Shown: one piece after another, positions 8,999 to 18,257 of the stretch
Layout of the letters: each line of letters starts with the position of its first letter
How positions within the stretch are numbered: position 1 is the first letter of the stretch
The notes under the pieces: model-generated
The model's database searches: none
Told to the model about the DNA's origin: nothing
Seen by the model: only the letters and a program-made list of their open reading frames with translations
Made by a program: the position numbers and the translations under genes
Assembly: GCA_965242975.1 (NCBI GenBank)
Contig: CBDETS010000007.1
Coordinates: forward strand, 2,294,001 to 2,358,000
Origin: JAPPHA01 sp965242975
GTDB taxonomy: Bacteria; Pseudomonadota; Alphaproteobacteria; Rhodobacterales; Rhodobacteraceae
Direction: 5' to 3'
Length of the DNA stretch: 64,000 nucleotides

Positions 8999-11017
8999 AT
9001 GAGAATTGTTGAAGAATTTCCAAGAGAGGTCCGAACTGTCGAAGGGACCTGGATAGAACTCTCGGACGGAGTGCGTTTGTCCACAAAGATCTGGCTGCCC
9101 GAGGACGCCGAATCGGACCCGGTACCGGCCATCCTCGAATACTTGCCGTACCGTTACCAGGATGGAACAGCGGACCGGGACGCGCTGACGCATCCTTATT
9201 TCGCCGGCCATGGTTACGCGTGCGTTCGCGTGGACATGCGCGGTGCAGGCAATTCGGAAGGCGTATTGCTCGGTGAATACCTGAAACAGGAGCAGGATGA
9301 CGCTCTCGAGATCATCGATTGGATCACCAGCCAGACCTGGTGTTCAGGTTCGGTCGGAATCATCGGAATCTCGTGGGGCGGATTCAACGGTCTTCAAATC
9401 GCTGCCCGGCAACCGGATGCCCTGAAGGCGATCGTTTCGATCTGTTCGACCGACGACCGTTACGCCGATGACATCCACTACATGGGCGGATCCATGCTGT
9501 GCGACAACATCGCCTGGTCAACCTACATGTTTTCCATCAACACGACTCCTCCTGACCCTCGACTTCATGGAAACAATTGGGAAACGGTCTGGTCAAAGCG
9601 GCTCAAAGGCAGCGGACTCTGGCTATCTGACTGGCTCGCACACCAGCATCGGGACGAATTCTACAAGCACGGTTCGGTGTGCGAAAACTACGATGACATC
9701 AAATGCGCCGTTTACGCCGTTGGCGGATGGGCCGACGGGTATTCGAACGCGGTCTTTCGCCTGCTCTCCAACCTCAAGTCTCCGGCCAAGGGACTCGTTG
9801 GCCCCTGGGCGCACAAGTATCCGCATTTCGCCGGCCCCGAGCCTTCCATCGGATTTCTTCAGGAGTGCCTGCGTTGGTGGGATCACTGGCTCAAGGGCAT
9901 CGACACCGGCATCATGGACGAACCGCTCCTGCGTTGCTGGATGCAGGATCCGGTCCCACCAAGGACCTACTATGCTCGCCGGCCGGGGCGGTGGGTCGCC
10001 GAAGACACATGGCCGTCAAGCCGCATCGTCGACCGGCAATTTTTCATCAACAGGACCGGACTCGATGACTCGGGCGAGCGCCCGACGATCATGGAGGTTT
10101 CGTCGCCCGAAACCGTCGGGGTTGCCGGAGGGGTCTGGTGCCCGCACGGTGGAGACCCTGATCAGCCGTCGGACCAGCGAAAGGAAGCTGGCGGGTCCCT
10201 GAACTTCGACTCCGGAACCCTTGATGCCGATCTGGAGATCCTTGGCGCCCCGGTTGTCGAACTGGATGTATCCAGTCGACGGGGAACCGGCCAGGTCATT
10301 GCCTGTCTGAACGAAATCCTTCCGGACGGCGCCATCACCAGGATCAGCTACGGAATCCTGAACCTTACGCACCGCAACGGCCACGAACGCCCTGAACCGC
10401 TTGTTCCCGGCGACACCTACCGGGTCCGTATCCAGTTGAACGAAATCGCGCATCGGTTTGCAGCCGGGAATCGGATTCGGTTGTCGCTCTCGACCGCATA
10501 CTGGCCGGTCGTCTGGCCATCGCCCGAGAAGTCAGCCCTGAGCGTGACCGCCGGAACGGCGGTCCTGAACCTGCCGACCCGGGCCGGGCGGACATCCGAC
10601 CATCGCCTGCCGGAATTCGAGTCTCCCGAGTCGGCCCCTCCCTTGAAGAAAACCGCAACCAGGAAACCGTCGTTCGAGTGGACGACCACGGAGGATCAGA
10701 CGACCGGAGTCCTTGTTTCCCGGCAGTGGTTCGATGAAGGAGCGATTACGTACGACGAGTATGACGGCTGGAACGTGGAATCGACCCACGAGGAGATTTT
10801 CACGATTCACCCTGATGATCCGAACTCGGCAACATGTGACATTACCTGGACCGAAAGGTTTTCCCGCGCGGACTGGAACGTGTCGTCATGCACCCGGACG
10901 ATCGTGACTTCTTCAGCTACGCATTTTCACCTGGAGGCAAGCCTCAAGGCCTGGCTTGGGGACAAAGTCGTTCATGAACAGGATTGGAAGAGGTCGTTCC
11001 CTCGCCACCTTGTCTGA
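8999..11017 (+). CDS. CocE/NonD family hydrolase (X-Pro dipeptidyl-peptidase type)
   Basis: A 672-residue alpha/beta hydrolase of the CocE/NonD group, whose members cleave esters, beta-lactam-like amides or X-Pro peptides. The N-terminal catalytic domain shows WIELSDGVRLSTKIWLPED, RVDMRGAGNSEG and the nucleophile motif GISWGG with Ser125. A helical cap follows, then the family's C-terminal jelly-roll beginning near LNFDSGTLDADLEILG and including NRIRLSLSTAYWPVVWPSPE. The length is usual for the family, with an extra C-terminal tail from ~residue 550. No signal peptide is present, so it is probably cytoplasmic. It stands alone, with no operon partner to hint at a substrate. Confidence 0.85.
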   Translation: MRIVEEFPREVRTVEGTWIELSDGVRLSTKIWLPEDAESDPVPAILEYLPYRYQDGTADRDALTHPYFAGHGYACVRVDMRGAGNSEGVLLGEYLKQEQDDALEIIDWITSQTWCSGSVGIIGISWGGFNGLQIAARQPDALKAIVSICSTDDRYADDIHYMGGSMLCDNIAWSTYMFSINTTPPDPRLHGNNWETVWSKRLKGSGLWLSDWLAHQHRDEFYKHGSVCENYDDIKCAVYAVGGWADGYSNAVFRLLSNLKSPAKGLVGPWAHKYPHFAGPEPSIGFLQECLRWWDHWLKGIDTGIMDEPLLRCWMQDPVPPRTYYARRPGRWVAEDTWPSSRIVDRQFFINRTGLDDSGERPTIMEVSSPETVGVAGGVWCPHGGDPDQPSDQRKEAGGSLNFDSGTLDADLEILGAPVVELDVSSRRGTGQVIACLNEILPDGAITRISYGILNLTHRNGHERPEPLVPGDTYRVRIQLNEIAHRFAAGNRIRLSLSTAYWPVVWPSPEKSALSVTAGTAVLNLPTRAGRTSDHRLPEFESPESAPPLKKTATRKPSFEWTTTEDQTTGVLVSRQWFDEGAITYDEYDGWNVESTHEEIFTIHPDDPNSATCDITWTERFSRADWNVSSCTRTIVTSSATHFHLEASLKAWLGDKVVHEQDWKRSFPRHLV

Positions 11018-11044
11018 TTGCGGCACCCCGAGGGATCGTTGACC

Positions 11045-11347
11045 TGGTGCGGGCGGGGGGACTTGAACCCCCACTTCCTTTCGGAAAACGGATTTTCGTA
11101 CCGCTACAGGTTTCCCTGCCGCCCCGTTCAGGGCGTTTGACGGTCTGGACTATCCCTTCACCGTAGCCGCAGCCCCAGGTGCCGCCCGTCTAGTCTCTAC
11201 ACCTGCCCGTTGCCGGGATTGGCTCGGGATCAGCATCGGCCGCACCGGAAGCCTTCCCCGAATTTGAGCGGTTCTACTCCCCGGGTTTCCCCGGAGGCAC
11301 CCAAGATGTCTCAAGTCCGTTGCGTCTACCTATTCCGCCACGCCCGC
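11045..11347 (-). tRNA. tRNA-Leu(UAA), interrupted by a group I intron
   Basis: Exon 1 is 11313-11347 and exon 2 is 11045-11096 (including an encoded CCA). Joined, they give an 87-nt class II tRNA: acceptor stem GCGGGCG/CGCCCGC, a leucine-type D arm (GGTAGACGC), anticodon stem ACGGA/TCCGT with loop CTTAAAA (anticodon UAA), long variable arm TTTCC-GAAA-GGAAG, and T arm GGGGG-TTCAAGT-CCCCC. The interruption lies between U34 and A35, the same position as the intron in cyanobacterial and plastid tRNA-Leu(UAA). The intact exon pairing indicates a functional gene. Confidence 0.93.
11097..11312 (-). ncRNA. Group I intron (IC3-like) within tRNA-Leu(UAA)
   Basis: A 216-nt intron without an open reading frame. 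It follows a U (U34) and ends in G, as group I introns require. The conserved core elements can be seen in order: P (AATTCGGGGAA), Q (AATCCCGGCAAC), R (GTGTAGAGACTAGACGG) and S (AAGGGATAGTCCAGACC); R and S can pair to form P7. The small size and tRNA host fit subgroup IC3. Known members of this class self-splice; splicing here is predicted, not shown. Confidence 0.88.
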
Positions 11348-11493
11348 ACATCCCGCCAACCTAGGTTTACGGAACGAAACCTTCATTAAGGCAGAATGCT
11401 ACAGATGTCGAAGGTGTTCAACTCACCGAAACAGTTCCCCTTGAGGCAAACGCTGGGAACTCAAAATATTGACCGTAGAATAATGCGGTGAAT

Positions 11494-12213
11494 TCATCGT
11501 GCCCGAATCCTCACGGGATAATTGACGTCAGGATCGCTTAGCTGAGTGATAACGCATGATGCAGTTTCATCTGGCTCAAGGTTGCACGTTGTGACCCAAT
11601 CCCAATTGAAACTGCCGGATATGTCAGAACATGTTGCGTCTGAACTGCCAAGAATTTCCAGCTGGTCAACAGAGTTGAACCGCGCTGTGATCCCTGATTG
11701 ACATATCTTTCCGTTGTCAAACCAAAGGGTCTGGTTGCCGACACCATCTGCGTCGAAGCACATATTCCATCTGGTAACGTAACTTACGACGCCAGTTCTG
11801 CGATTTTGCGTCCTAAGTTCGGAATCGAGATCCCAGCATCCGTCGAGCAACCCGACATCCTGTTCTTGCCATTGCTCAGCGTCCATTCCTCACGTGGGCA
11901 CGTGCTCAACTGTTTCCGAAGAAACCGGATCGCGCCAAAGATTCGGGGGACACTCAAGTCTGGCAAGTTGCCGCTCAAGACCAGCGAGCCGTTCTTCCAA
12001 AAAAGCCCGCCGACCACGCGCAGCTTCGAGACGCGTGTGCAGTCCGCGCACCGCGACGAACGGGCAATTCGCAATTTTCCAATCGAACACCGGCGAGAGA
12101 ACTCCGCAGGCACCAAGGGACACGAAGGTGGAAACTCCTACAGTGCCCACCAGAGCAACTGCCAGGAACCAGTGAAGAGCGCATATCCATGGAGGGAAGT
12201 GAAACTGGCTCAT
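11494..12213 (-). pseudogene. Small membrane/coiled-coil protein split by an in-frame TGA
   Basis: The first part (12213 to 11890) begins with a hydrophobic helix (ICALHWFLAVALVGTVGVS), a cysteine-containing linker and a charged coiled coil (LEERLAGLERQLARLE). It stops at TGA 11892-11890. The same frame reopens one codon later and runs to 11494, encoding a Trp/Cys-rich domain (LLDGCWDLDSEL, WNMCFDADG, then paired cysteines). Because both halves are in the same frame and only a stop divides them, I read this as one gene broken by a nonsense change; two separate products cannot be excluded. I recognise the C-terminal GCW-type domain only vaguely from uncharacterised alphaproteobacterial proteins and give no function. 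Confidence 0.5.
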
Positions 12214-12486
12214 CGGAGATCACGTCCATCGGCAACTGAAATTACGACCAACTTGCACGGTGACGGATGACGGCGGGTCCACGCCAACGCTCAACGATCC
12301 TGCCCGAGCGAAAGGCTCTGAGGGTGCGCGTCTCGCCGAATGGTTTGCAACTCCTTCCGAGTCAACATTAAACACAAAGAAAGACAAACCATCGGACCGC
12401 CGTCCCGGGCAGGGTGACATGGGGTCCGATCATCTTGACCCCGGGGATGTAAAGGCGTCCCTGATCTATTCCGGCTTACGAAAAAC

Positions 12487-13143
12487 ATGAAGTGCAGTGC
12501 AATGGTATCGCGTTCGGACACCAACCACGCAGACGGCATTCACCAGCGTGCGGACTTTCACAGGTTCAACAATGGCAGGCAGCCCGGATCCACAGTCGAC
12601 ACGTCGGCACGTGCACGCGCTTTCGGTTTCGACATGGCGTCGGACAATGAAGCATGCGCGTTCCTGCGTTGCCTTGCTGCATCCAAACCCGGCGGTCGGT
12701 TTCTTGAGATCGGCACCGGTGTCGGCCATGCAACAGCGTGGCTTCTGGACGGGATGGACAGCGCCTCGTCCCTTGTGAGCATCGACATTGACAAAGATCT
12801 GTCCCGTGTCGCCCATGATGTCTTGGGAAACGACCCCCGTCTGACACTGATCGTAACCGATGCAGCCGACTACCTGCGCAACGCGGGAGGAAGTTCTTTC
12901 GACCTGATCTTTGCCGACAGCTGGTCCGGAAAGTTCAGCGAGCTGGATGAAGCGCTCGCGGCCTTGCAGCCCGGCGGTTTCTACGTCGTCGACGACCTCT
13001 CCCCACAGCCAAACTGGCCGGACGGACACGCAGATAAAGTCCAGGAATTCCTGGCCTTCATGGACATGCGGGAGGACCTCGTTTCGGTTTGTGTCGATTG
13101 GAGCACCGGCCTGCTGATCGCGACCAAACGCTCGGATGCATGA
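12487..13143 (+). CDS. Class I SAM-dependent O-methyltransferase-like protein
   Basis: A 218-residue Rossmann-type methyltransferase. Motif I is FLEIGTGVGHATAWLL (about residues 75-90), followed by the acidic end of strand 2 (LVSIDIDKDL), motif with VTDAADYL, and strand 4 DLIFADSWSG then LQPGGFYVVDDL. The layout is close to the caffeoyl-CoA O-methyltransferase type, which uses a metal-bound catechol, but the substrate is unknown. The gene stands alone between a broken gene and a convergent DUF1801 gene. The start at ATG 12487 has a weak ribosome-binding site; residues before ~35 look poorly conserved, so a later start is possible. Confidence 0.7.
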   Translation: MKCSAMVSRSDTNHADGIHQRADFHRFNNGRQPGSTVDTSARARAFGFDMASDNEACAFLRCLAASKPGGRFLEIGTGVGHATAWLLDGMDSASSLVSIDIDKDLSRVAHDVLGNDPRLTLIVTDAADYLRNAGGSSFDLIFADSWSGKFSELDEALAALQPGGFYVVDDLSPQPNWPDGHADKVQEFLAFMDMREDLVSVCVDWSTGLLIATKRSDA

Positions 13144-13309
13144 CATGAGACTGAATCCGGGGCATACATCAATCAGGCGTGACACCCGATACTTTCAGGC
13201 CGAACCGCGTACTCGTAACCTTGCACTTCAGGGAACAACCGCTCACACTCTTTCCCGGGCACTTCTGCGGCGTGGGCCTTGGTCCCATGCTGTCCGACGA
13301 GCACACCGA

Positions 13310-13732
13310 CTACCCGGGATGTTTCTCCCGCATATCGGCTACCGAGCGGCCGACCAATTCTGTCAGAACGTCGAAGTCGACGTTTGCCAGTCGCGTCACG
13401 TACAAGCACGACACCGAATGCCGGTGCTTCCCAAGGGCAGCCATCAGATCACCGTATTTCGAAAACCCGGGCATGATGTACACGACAAGGGCAGCCTTTC
13501 TCGGCGAGAATCCGGTTAGCATGAATGTATGTTCGGAACGGTCAGACCGCCTGTAGGTGTATCGGCCGAATCCGACGATGCTCGTGCCCCACATCCTGGG
13601 CTTCTCACCGGTCACCCTTTCCATCATGCGCAGTACGGTCCATGCATCCTCTCTGCGCCGGGCGCCCTCGACAGAATTCAGGAACTCGCCGACATCGCCA
13701 TCATTCTCGGCAGTCTTCAAGGCTTCTGCCAA
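13310..13732 (-). CDS. DUF1801 domain protein
   Basis: A roughly 140-residue protein of the DUF1801 family. The diagnostic core is easy to see: MMERVTGEKPRMWG, SIVGFGRYTYRR, LTGFSPRKAALVVYIMPGF, LGKHRHSVSCLYVTRL and DVLTELV. The family is widespread and of unsettled function. I chose TTG 13732 because it is preceded by gggaggg at good spacing and gives the usual family length; the frame stays open to an ATG at 13840, adding 36 residues of no family character. It is convergent with the methyltransferase gene. Confidence 0.75.
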   Translation of the reverse strand: MAEALKTAENDGDVGEFLNSVEGARRREDAWTVLRMMERVTGEKPRMWGTSIVGFGRYTYRRSDRSEHTFMLTGFSPRKAALVVYIMPGFSKYGDLMAALGKHRHSVSCLYVTRLANVDFDVLTELVGRSVADMREKHPG

Positions 13733-14083
13733 AACTCCCTCCCATCTCCGTTCACTGTTGCCAACAGATGAAAACTGACACGGATTCGCAGGCGTCGCAA
13801 TCGCTGCAACCCTACACCCGGATGGGGCTGACCCGATCAACGCCGCATGTGAGTGATCTCAACAGGAAAAAATGAACCGGCTCCCCGGCGCTGGACACTC
13901 ACACATCTCACTTGAGGCCTTCCGCACGGTCACGAAACACGAACGCCCGGATGCGCGAATTAGCCCGCCTCCGAAACCAGTGATTTCGCGAGCGCAGGAT
14001 TGGGTGCCTCGCTACATCAGGTTGAAAAAACACGATGCAGATTCAGGCTGCACGACTCATCAAAATCGGAAGCAAGAGAATTC

Positions 14084-14683
14084 CTAAAGGACTTTCCGAG
14101 CATGAAGTGCCGTGCTTATGGTGCCGTCATCCAGGTAGTTCAACTCCCCGCCCATCGGAACACCCCTCGCGAGCGACGTGACCCGGACGTCCGTGTTTTC
14201 AAGCTCATCTGCAATGTAGTGTGCAGTCGTCTGACCTTCGACCGTTGAACCCAACGCAAGGATGACCTCGGTGACATTCGTCTCGGCAACACGCAGAAGT
14301 AACCCGGGTATCCGCAGTTCGTCAGGTCCGGCTCCGTCCAGGATCGACAGCACGCCACCCAACACATGGTAACGGCCGCGATAGACCGAGGTTCGCTCGA
14401 TCGCCCAGAGGTCAGGCACATCCTCAACAACGCAGACCTGCCCATTGGCACGCTTGGGATTGGTACAGATGTCACACGGCGTCACCGTCCCGATGTTGCC
14501 GCAGATTTCGCAAAACCTGACGCGGTTCGCGACCCGTTCCAGGGCGGTCGCAAGCGGATTCAGTAACTGGGTGCGTTTCTTCAGAAGGTGGAGAACCGCA
14601 CGCGGCGCCGACCTCGGCCCAAGTCCCGGCAGTTTCGCCATGAGCTGGATCAAGGTCTCGAGTTCCCGGTCCCTGCCCTCCAC
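14084..14683 (-). CDS. recR: Recombination mediator RecR
   Basis: A 199-residue RecR, acting with RecF and RecO to load RecA at gaps. Visible features are the N-terminal helix-hairpin-helix (LMAKLPGLGPRSAPRAVLHLL), a zinc finger CEICGNIGTVTPCDIC, and a Toprim domain (CVVEDVPDLWAIE ... ILALGSTVEGQTTAHYI). Length matches the family. The GTG start at 14683 follows ybaB by 43 bases on the same strand; dnaX-ybaB-recR is a classic conserved gene order. Confidence 0.97.
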   Translation of the reverse strand: MEGRDRELETLIQLMAKLPGLGPRSAPRAVLHLLKKRTQLLNPLATALERVANRVRFCEICGNIGTVTPCDICTNPKRANGQVCVVEDVPDLWAIERTSVYRGRYHVLGGVLSILDGAGPDELRIPGLLLRVAETNVTEVILALGSTVEGQTTAHYIADELENTDVRVTSLARGVPMGGELNYLDDGTISTALHARKVL

Positions 14684-14726
14684 CGCGATTCCCCTGTCAA
14701 CCTGGACCAGGCAAGTGCCGCCGTGA

Positions 14727-15071
14727 TCAGATCTGTCCTTTCATCCACGGCGGCAATTCCTGCACGCCCATCAACTTCATCATCTCGTTTCGGCTCTTCT
14801 CGTTTGCCTTGCTCACCCCGTCGCCGACGGCAGCGACGATCAGGTCTTCGACCACGACCTTGTCTTCCGCCTTGAAAATGTCAGGATCGATCTCCAGGCC
14901 GACAAGCGTGCCGCGTCCGTTGACACGCGCCTTGACCAGACCCGCTCCCGCCTCTCCGGTCACTTCGACGTTTTCCATGGATTCCCGGGCGGACTCCATC
15001 CGTGACTGAAGTTCTTCCGCCGACTTCATCAGGTTTGCCATACCGCCAAGATTCATGAAATCCTTGATCAT
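14727..15071 (-). CDS. ybaB: YbaB/EbfC family nucleoid-associated protein
   Basis: A 114-residue DNA-binding protein of the YbaB/EbfC family that forms small dimers coating DNA. The typical pattern is present: an N-terminal methionine-rich helix (MIKDFMNLGGMANLMKSAEELQ), the VTGEAGAGLVKARVNGRG strand region and the VGLEIDPDIF / LIVAAVGDGVSKANEKS helix. ATG 15071 is preceded by aaggaaag at good spacing. It lies between dnaX and recR, as in most bacteria. Confidence 0.96.
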   Translation of the reverse strand: MIKDFMNLGGMANLMKSAEELQSRMESARESMENVEVTGEAGAGLVKARVNGRGTLVGLEIDPDIFKAEDKVVVEDLIVAAVGDGVSKANEKSRNEMMKLMGVQELPPWMKGQI

Positions 15072-15152
15072 GAGTTCTTTCCTTCACACGTGTTGCAAGT
15101 GACGTTCCGCCGCTGCCTTGTCCGGATGCCCAACGGGCGAGTCAACCACCTT

Positions 15153-16868
15153 TCATTGACTCTGGACACGTGACCCCGAAGCGGCAACCGATACAATCCG
15201 CGCATCGGGAAACGCCCGGAATATGTCCTGAACGATCGGACTCCGTGCGGCCCGGTCATGAAGTTCCTGTTCGCGCCTCGCGAGTGTTTCCCCGATTGTC
15301 GGGCCACCGCCCTTGGCAAGAACAACGCTCCAGCGTTCGTTCGTCAAATCCATGAGGTGTTGGACAAGACGTGCCGGCAGGTCCGGGCGCGCATCGGCAA
15401 CCAGTTCAATCTCGATCAATCCTCTCTGGAAATTGACCGGGCGAACGGAATTCTCGATCTCGACTGCAAGCTCCACGTTCCGCGTCCGGTCGTGAATCAG
15501 GTCCACCACATCGGACAGGTCGCGGAGTTGTTCCGATACTGGCGAAGATTCGCTTTCCAAGGTCCGACGGCCGTCAGATGAATCCTCGGTCGGCCCCTGA
15601 ACTTCCATCCGTATCCCGTTGCCCTGTTCCGCACGATCGTGCTCCGACGTCGGAGCAGTGCTCTCGCTTGCCGCAGAGGGTGCCGATTGATCTTGCCGGC
15701 CCTCTTCCCTGCGCAACTTCCGAATCACATCCTCCGGCGTTGGCAGATCGGCCGCATGCGTCATGCGGATTATTGCCATTTCGGTGGCCATCCGTGGATT
15801 TGGCGCAGCCGAAACTTCGCTCAGGGCTTTCAGAAGCATCTGCCACATTCGCGTCAGGACGCGTAGAGACAGCTTTTCCGCCGCCGCCTTGCCCCGGTCC
15901 CGAACATCGGGAGATACCGATGGATCGTTTGCGGCGCCGGGCGTGATCTTGACAACCGAAATCCAGTGAACGACGTCCGCCATTTCCCTGAGTATCGCGA
16001 ACGGGTCGGCGCCGTCCGTGTACTGTTCACCCACCTCTGCGAGAGCTTTCGCGGCGTCGCCGCGGACGACGTGATCAAAGAGGTCCATCGCGCGGGATCG
16101 ATCGGCGAGCCCCAGCATGGTGCGAACTTCCGCGGAGGTCACCTGCCCCGTTCTTCGCGAAATCACCTGGTCGAGAATGGACTGGGCATCGCGCACGGAC
16201 CCCTCCGCAGCCCTCGTGATCAACGCCAGGGCGTCATCGGCTACATCGGCCCCTTCCCGTTCGGACACCCACTTCAGGTGAGCGGCCATGACGTCGGGTT
16301 CAATTCTCCTGAGATCGTATCGCTGGCACCGGGACATGACCGTAACCGGGACTTTCCTGACCTCGGTCGTCGCGAAGATGAACTTGACGTGGTCCGGTGG
16401 CTCTTCCAGGGTTTTCAGCAGCGCGTTGAAGGCAGCCACGGACATCATGTGGATTTCGTCGATTATGTAGACCTTGTAGCGTGCCGTAGTCGGCCGGAAC
16501 TGGACCGACTCTATGATCGATCTCACGTCCGCAATCCCCGTGCGACTGGCGGCGTCGACCTCGATGACATCCATGTGCCGGCTCTCGGCAATGGACCTGC
16601 ACGGATCACACTGCCCGCATGGTTCGACGGTCGGTCCGCCTTTCTCATCCGGGCCTATGCAGTTCAGTCCCTTTGCAATGATTCGGGCGATCGTTGTCTT
16701 GCCAACACCGCGGACTCCGGTCATCAGGAACGCGTGGGCGATACGGTCGGACTCGAACGCGTTCCGGATGGTTTCAACGGTCGCGTCCTGCCCAATCAGG
16801 TCCGAAAGCTTTTGCGGCCGGTAGACGCGTGCCAGGACGCGGTAACCGATATCGGAACTGGTTTTCAT
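15153..16868 (-). CDS. dnaX: DNA polymerase III subunit gamma/tau
   Basis: A 571-residue clamp-loader ATPase. Walker A (GVRGVGKTTIARI), the zinc-binding cysteines (CGQCDPCRSI), Walker B with DEIHMMS, sensor 1 (FATTEVRKVPVTVMSRC) and the domain III region ending around residue 370 are all seen, followed by an acidic, low-complexity linker and a C-terminal tau-type domain that would contact the polymerase or helicase. I chose ATG 16868 (MKTSSDIGYRVLARVYRP) because the family starts with the YRVLARKYRP box; the longer frame runs into the SRP RNA gene and cannot be real. No obvious slippery heptamer for making gamma was located. Confidence 0.95.
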   Translation of the reverse strand: MKTSSDIGYRVLARVYRPQKLSDLIGQDATVETIRNAFESDRIAHAFLMTGVRGVGKTTIARIIAKGLNCIGPDEKGGPTVEPCGQCDPCRSIAESRHMDVIEVDAASRTGIADVRSIIESVQFRPTTARYKVYIIDEIHMMSVAAFNALLKTLEEPPDHVKFIFATTEVRKVPVTVMSRCQRYDLRRIEPDVMAAHLKWVSEREGADVADDALALITRAAEGSVRDAQSILDQVISRRTGQVTSAEVRTMLGLADRSRAMDLFDHVVRGDAAKALAEVGEQYTDGADPFAILREMADVVHWISVVKITPGAANDPSVSPDVRDRGKAAAEKLSLRVLTRMWQMLLKALSEVSAAPNPRMATEMAIIRMTHAADLPTPEDVIRKLRREEGRQDQSAPSAASESTAPTSEHDRAEQGNGIRMEVQGPTEDSSDGRRTLESESSPVSEQLRDLSDVVDLIHDRTRNVELAVEIENSVRPVNFQRGLIEIELVADARPDLPARLVQHLMDLTNERWSVVLAKGGGPTIGETLARREQELHDRAARSPIVQDIFRAFPDARIVSVAASGSRVQSQ

Positions 16869-17025
16869 TGACCCCTGGTCTTCCCTCCGCCAGTCCCAGT
16901 GCTCCGACCCGGTCGTCACGGCAAGCAGGAGCCCCTCCACCCGGTCCCGGGAATTGCCTGCCGGAACGGCTGTCCGCGCCGCATCGGGGCCACAACCGCA
17001 TCGACCCGATGAAGACCGGGAAGGG

Positions 17026-17124
17026 TGAGAGGTTGGCACGTGGCCCAAGCGGAGCTCGTTACGGCTGCTTCCTTCCGGACCTGACCGGGTTGGCGAGACG
17101 CTCGCCCACACAACCTCTCGAGCC
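17026..17124 (-). ncRNA. ffs: Signal recognition particle RNA, small bacterial type
   Basis: The minus strand carries the hallmark helix 8 core: ggtcaggtccggaagg at the left of the apical region and aagcagcc on its other side, with the GGAAGG-type tetraloop zone. Outer arms GAGAGGTT and AACCTCTC pair to close a ~99-nt rod. This is the small Alphaproteobacterial 4.5S type without an Alu domain. Ends are estimated from the pairing and may be off by a few bases. Confidence 0.9.
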
Positions 17125-17195
17125 AAGTGACTAGAGGCTTGCGGGAACCAAGGCAAGAACCAATACTGCGAGACGGGCATCCCGGAGTTTTAGCA

Positions 17196-18179
17196 ATGGA
17201 AATCTCGACCATGCCGGCGTTCACCGGCGGCCTTTTGCCAAGGAACGACGCCTTGCGAAACGATCACGAGGCCGTCACGGCCCTGTGGTCCGAAGACCGA
17301 TCCAGGGCGACCCCGATCTGGCGCTCGAGAAACCTCATGGACCTGGACCTTCAACCAGAACGGGCCCGTCTGGTCTGGCTTCCGACCGGGCACCCGATCT
17401 TCGAGGGCCCGGCCGAGCAGCCGATCCTGGTCGGTCATGTCGGTACCACGGGCCGGTTTTCCGTGGACATTTCTGCCCGGGACGATCTTTTTCCCCTGGA
17501 TTCCGAACCGCCCGATTCCCGTTACCCGATCGATGACGGCGTGTTCGGCCACAGGTTGCTGGACTCCAATCACGGATTCACTGATCTTCGATCCGCAATG
17601 TGCCTCCTCGAGGGTGTTGACGCTGAATCCGCCGCCGTTTCGCGCGCGCTCTCGAGTTGGCACCGGTCACACAGTTTCTGTTCGGCTTGCGGCAAGCCCA
17701 GTATTCCAATGGCAGCAGGATGGCAGCGCCAATGTGGCAGCTGTCAGCGAATCCACTTTCCGAGAACCGATCCCGTTGTCATCATGCTTGTCACTCACGG
17801 CAACAGATTGCTGATCGGCCGCTCTCCGCAATGGCCACCGCGGATGTATTCGCTTCTCGCGGGTTTCATGGAACCCGGCGAGACAATCGAACAGGCCGTG
17901 CAACGAGAATCCTTCGAAGAAGCGGGAGTCCATGTGGGCCGTGTCCGCTATCTCGCGTCGCAACCATGGCCGTTCCCGGCGTCACTCATGATCGGATGCC
18001 GGGGAGAAGCTCTCACGACGGAACTCAGCGTCGACTCGGCGGAACTGGCGGACGCGCGTTGGATAGGGCGCGAAGAACTGGCCCTGGTCTTTGATGGCCG
18101 GTCGGACGACATCTCTCCTCCGCGTGCGGGCTCGATCGCTCAATTCCTCATGTTCCAGTGGCTGTCCGGACGGCTCTGA
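17196..18179 (+). CDS. nudC: NAD+ diphosphatase / NADH pyrophosphatase NudC
   Basis: A ~327-residue Nudix hydrolase that splits NAD(H) to NMN(H) and AMP and can remove NAD caps from RNA. It shows the two halves of the zinc ribbon (CSACGKPS and CGSCQ), and a complete Nudix box GX5EX7REUXEEXGU (GFMEPGETIEQAVQRESFEE then AGV), followed by SQPWPFPASLMIG, the SQPWPFPxS motif specific to NudC-type enzymes. ATG 17196 or 17211 are both reasonable; the longer frame from 17127 abuts the SRP RNA and is unlikely. It is divergent from the SRP RNA/dnaX block. Confidence 0.93.
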   Translation: MEISTMPAFTGGLLPRNDALRNDHEAVTALWSEDRSRATPIWRSRNLMDLDLQPERARLVWLPTGHPIFEGPAEQPILVGHVGTTGRFSVDISARDDLFPLDSEPPDSRYPIDDGVFGHRLLDSNHGFTDLRSAMCLLEGVDAESAAVSRALSSWHRSHSFCSACGKPSIPMAAGWQRQCGSCQRIHFPRTDPVVIMLVTHGNRLLIGRSPQWPPRMYSLLAGFMEPGETIEQAVQRESFEEAGVHVGRVRYLASQPWPFPASLMIGCRGEALTTELSVDSAELADARWIGREELALVFDGRSDDISPPRAGSIAQFLMFQWLSGRL

Positions 18180-18257
18180 ACCGCCAATTCGACTGCACTC
18201 GGACGAGACCGGCCTCGTCCCGGAACCCGTTCCCAAATGCGCGATGATCCCGGCGTC

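Noticed and set aside
11045..11347. Possible tmRNA or an anticodon UGA (Ser) tRNA
   Set aside because: No tmRNA peptide tag is present. Reading the splice site one base later would give UGA, but the intron must end in G and follow U34, and the body is leucine-type; this gives anticodon UAA.
15153..17180. 675-residue version of DnaX starting at 17180
   Set aside because: The extra N-terminus would be read through the SRP RNA gene; family members begin at the YRVLARKYRP box, matched by ATG 16868.
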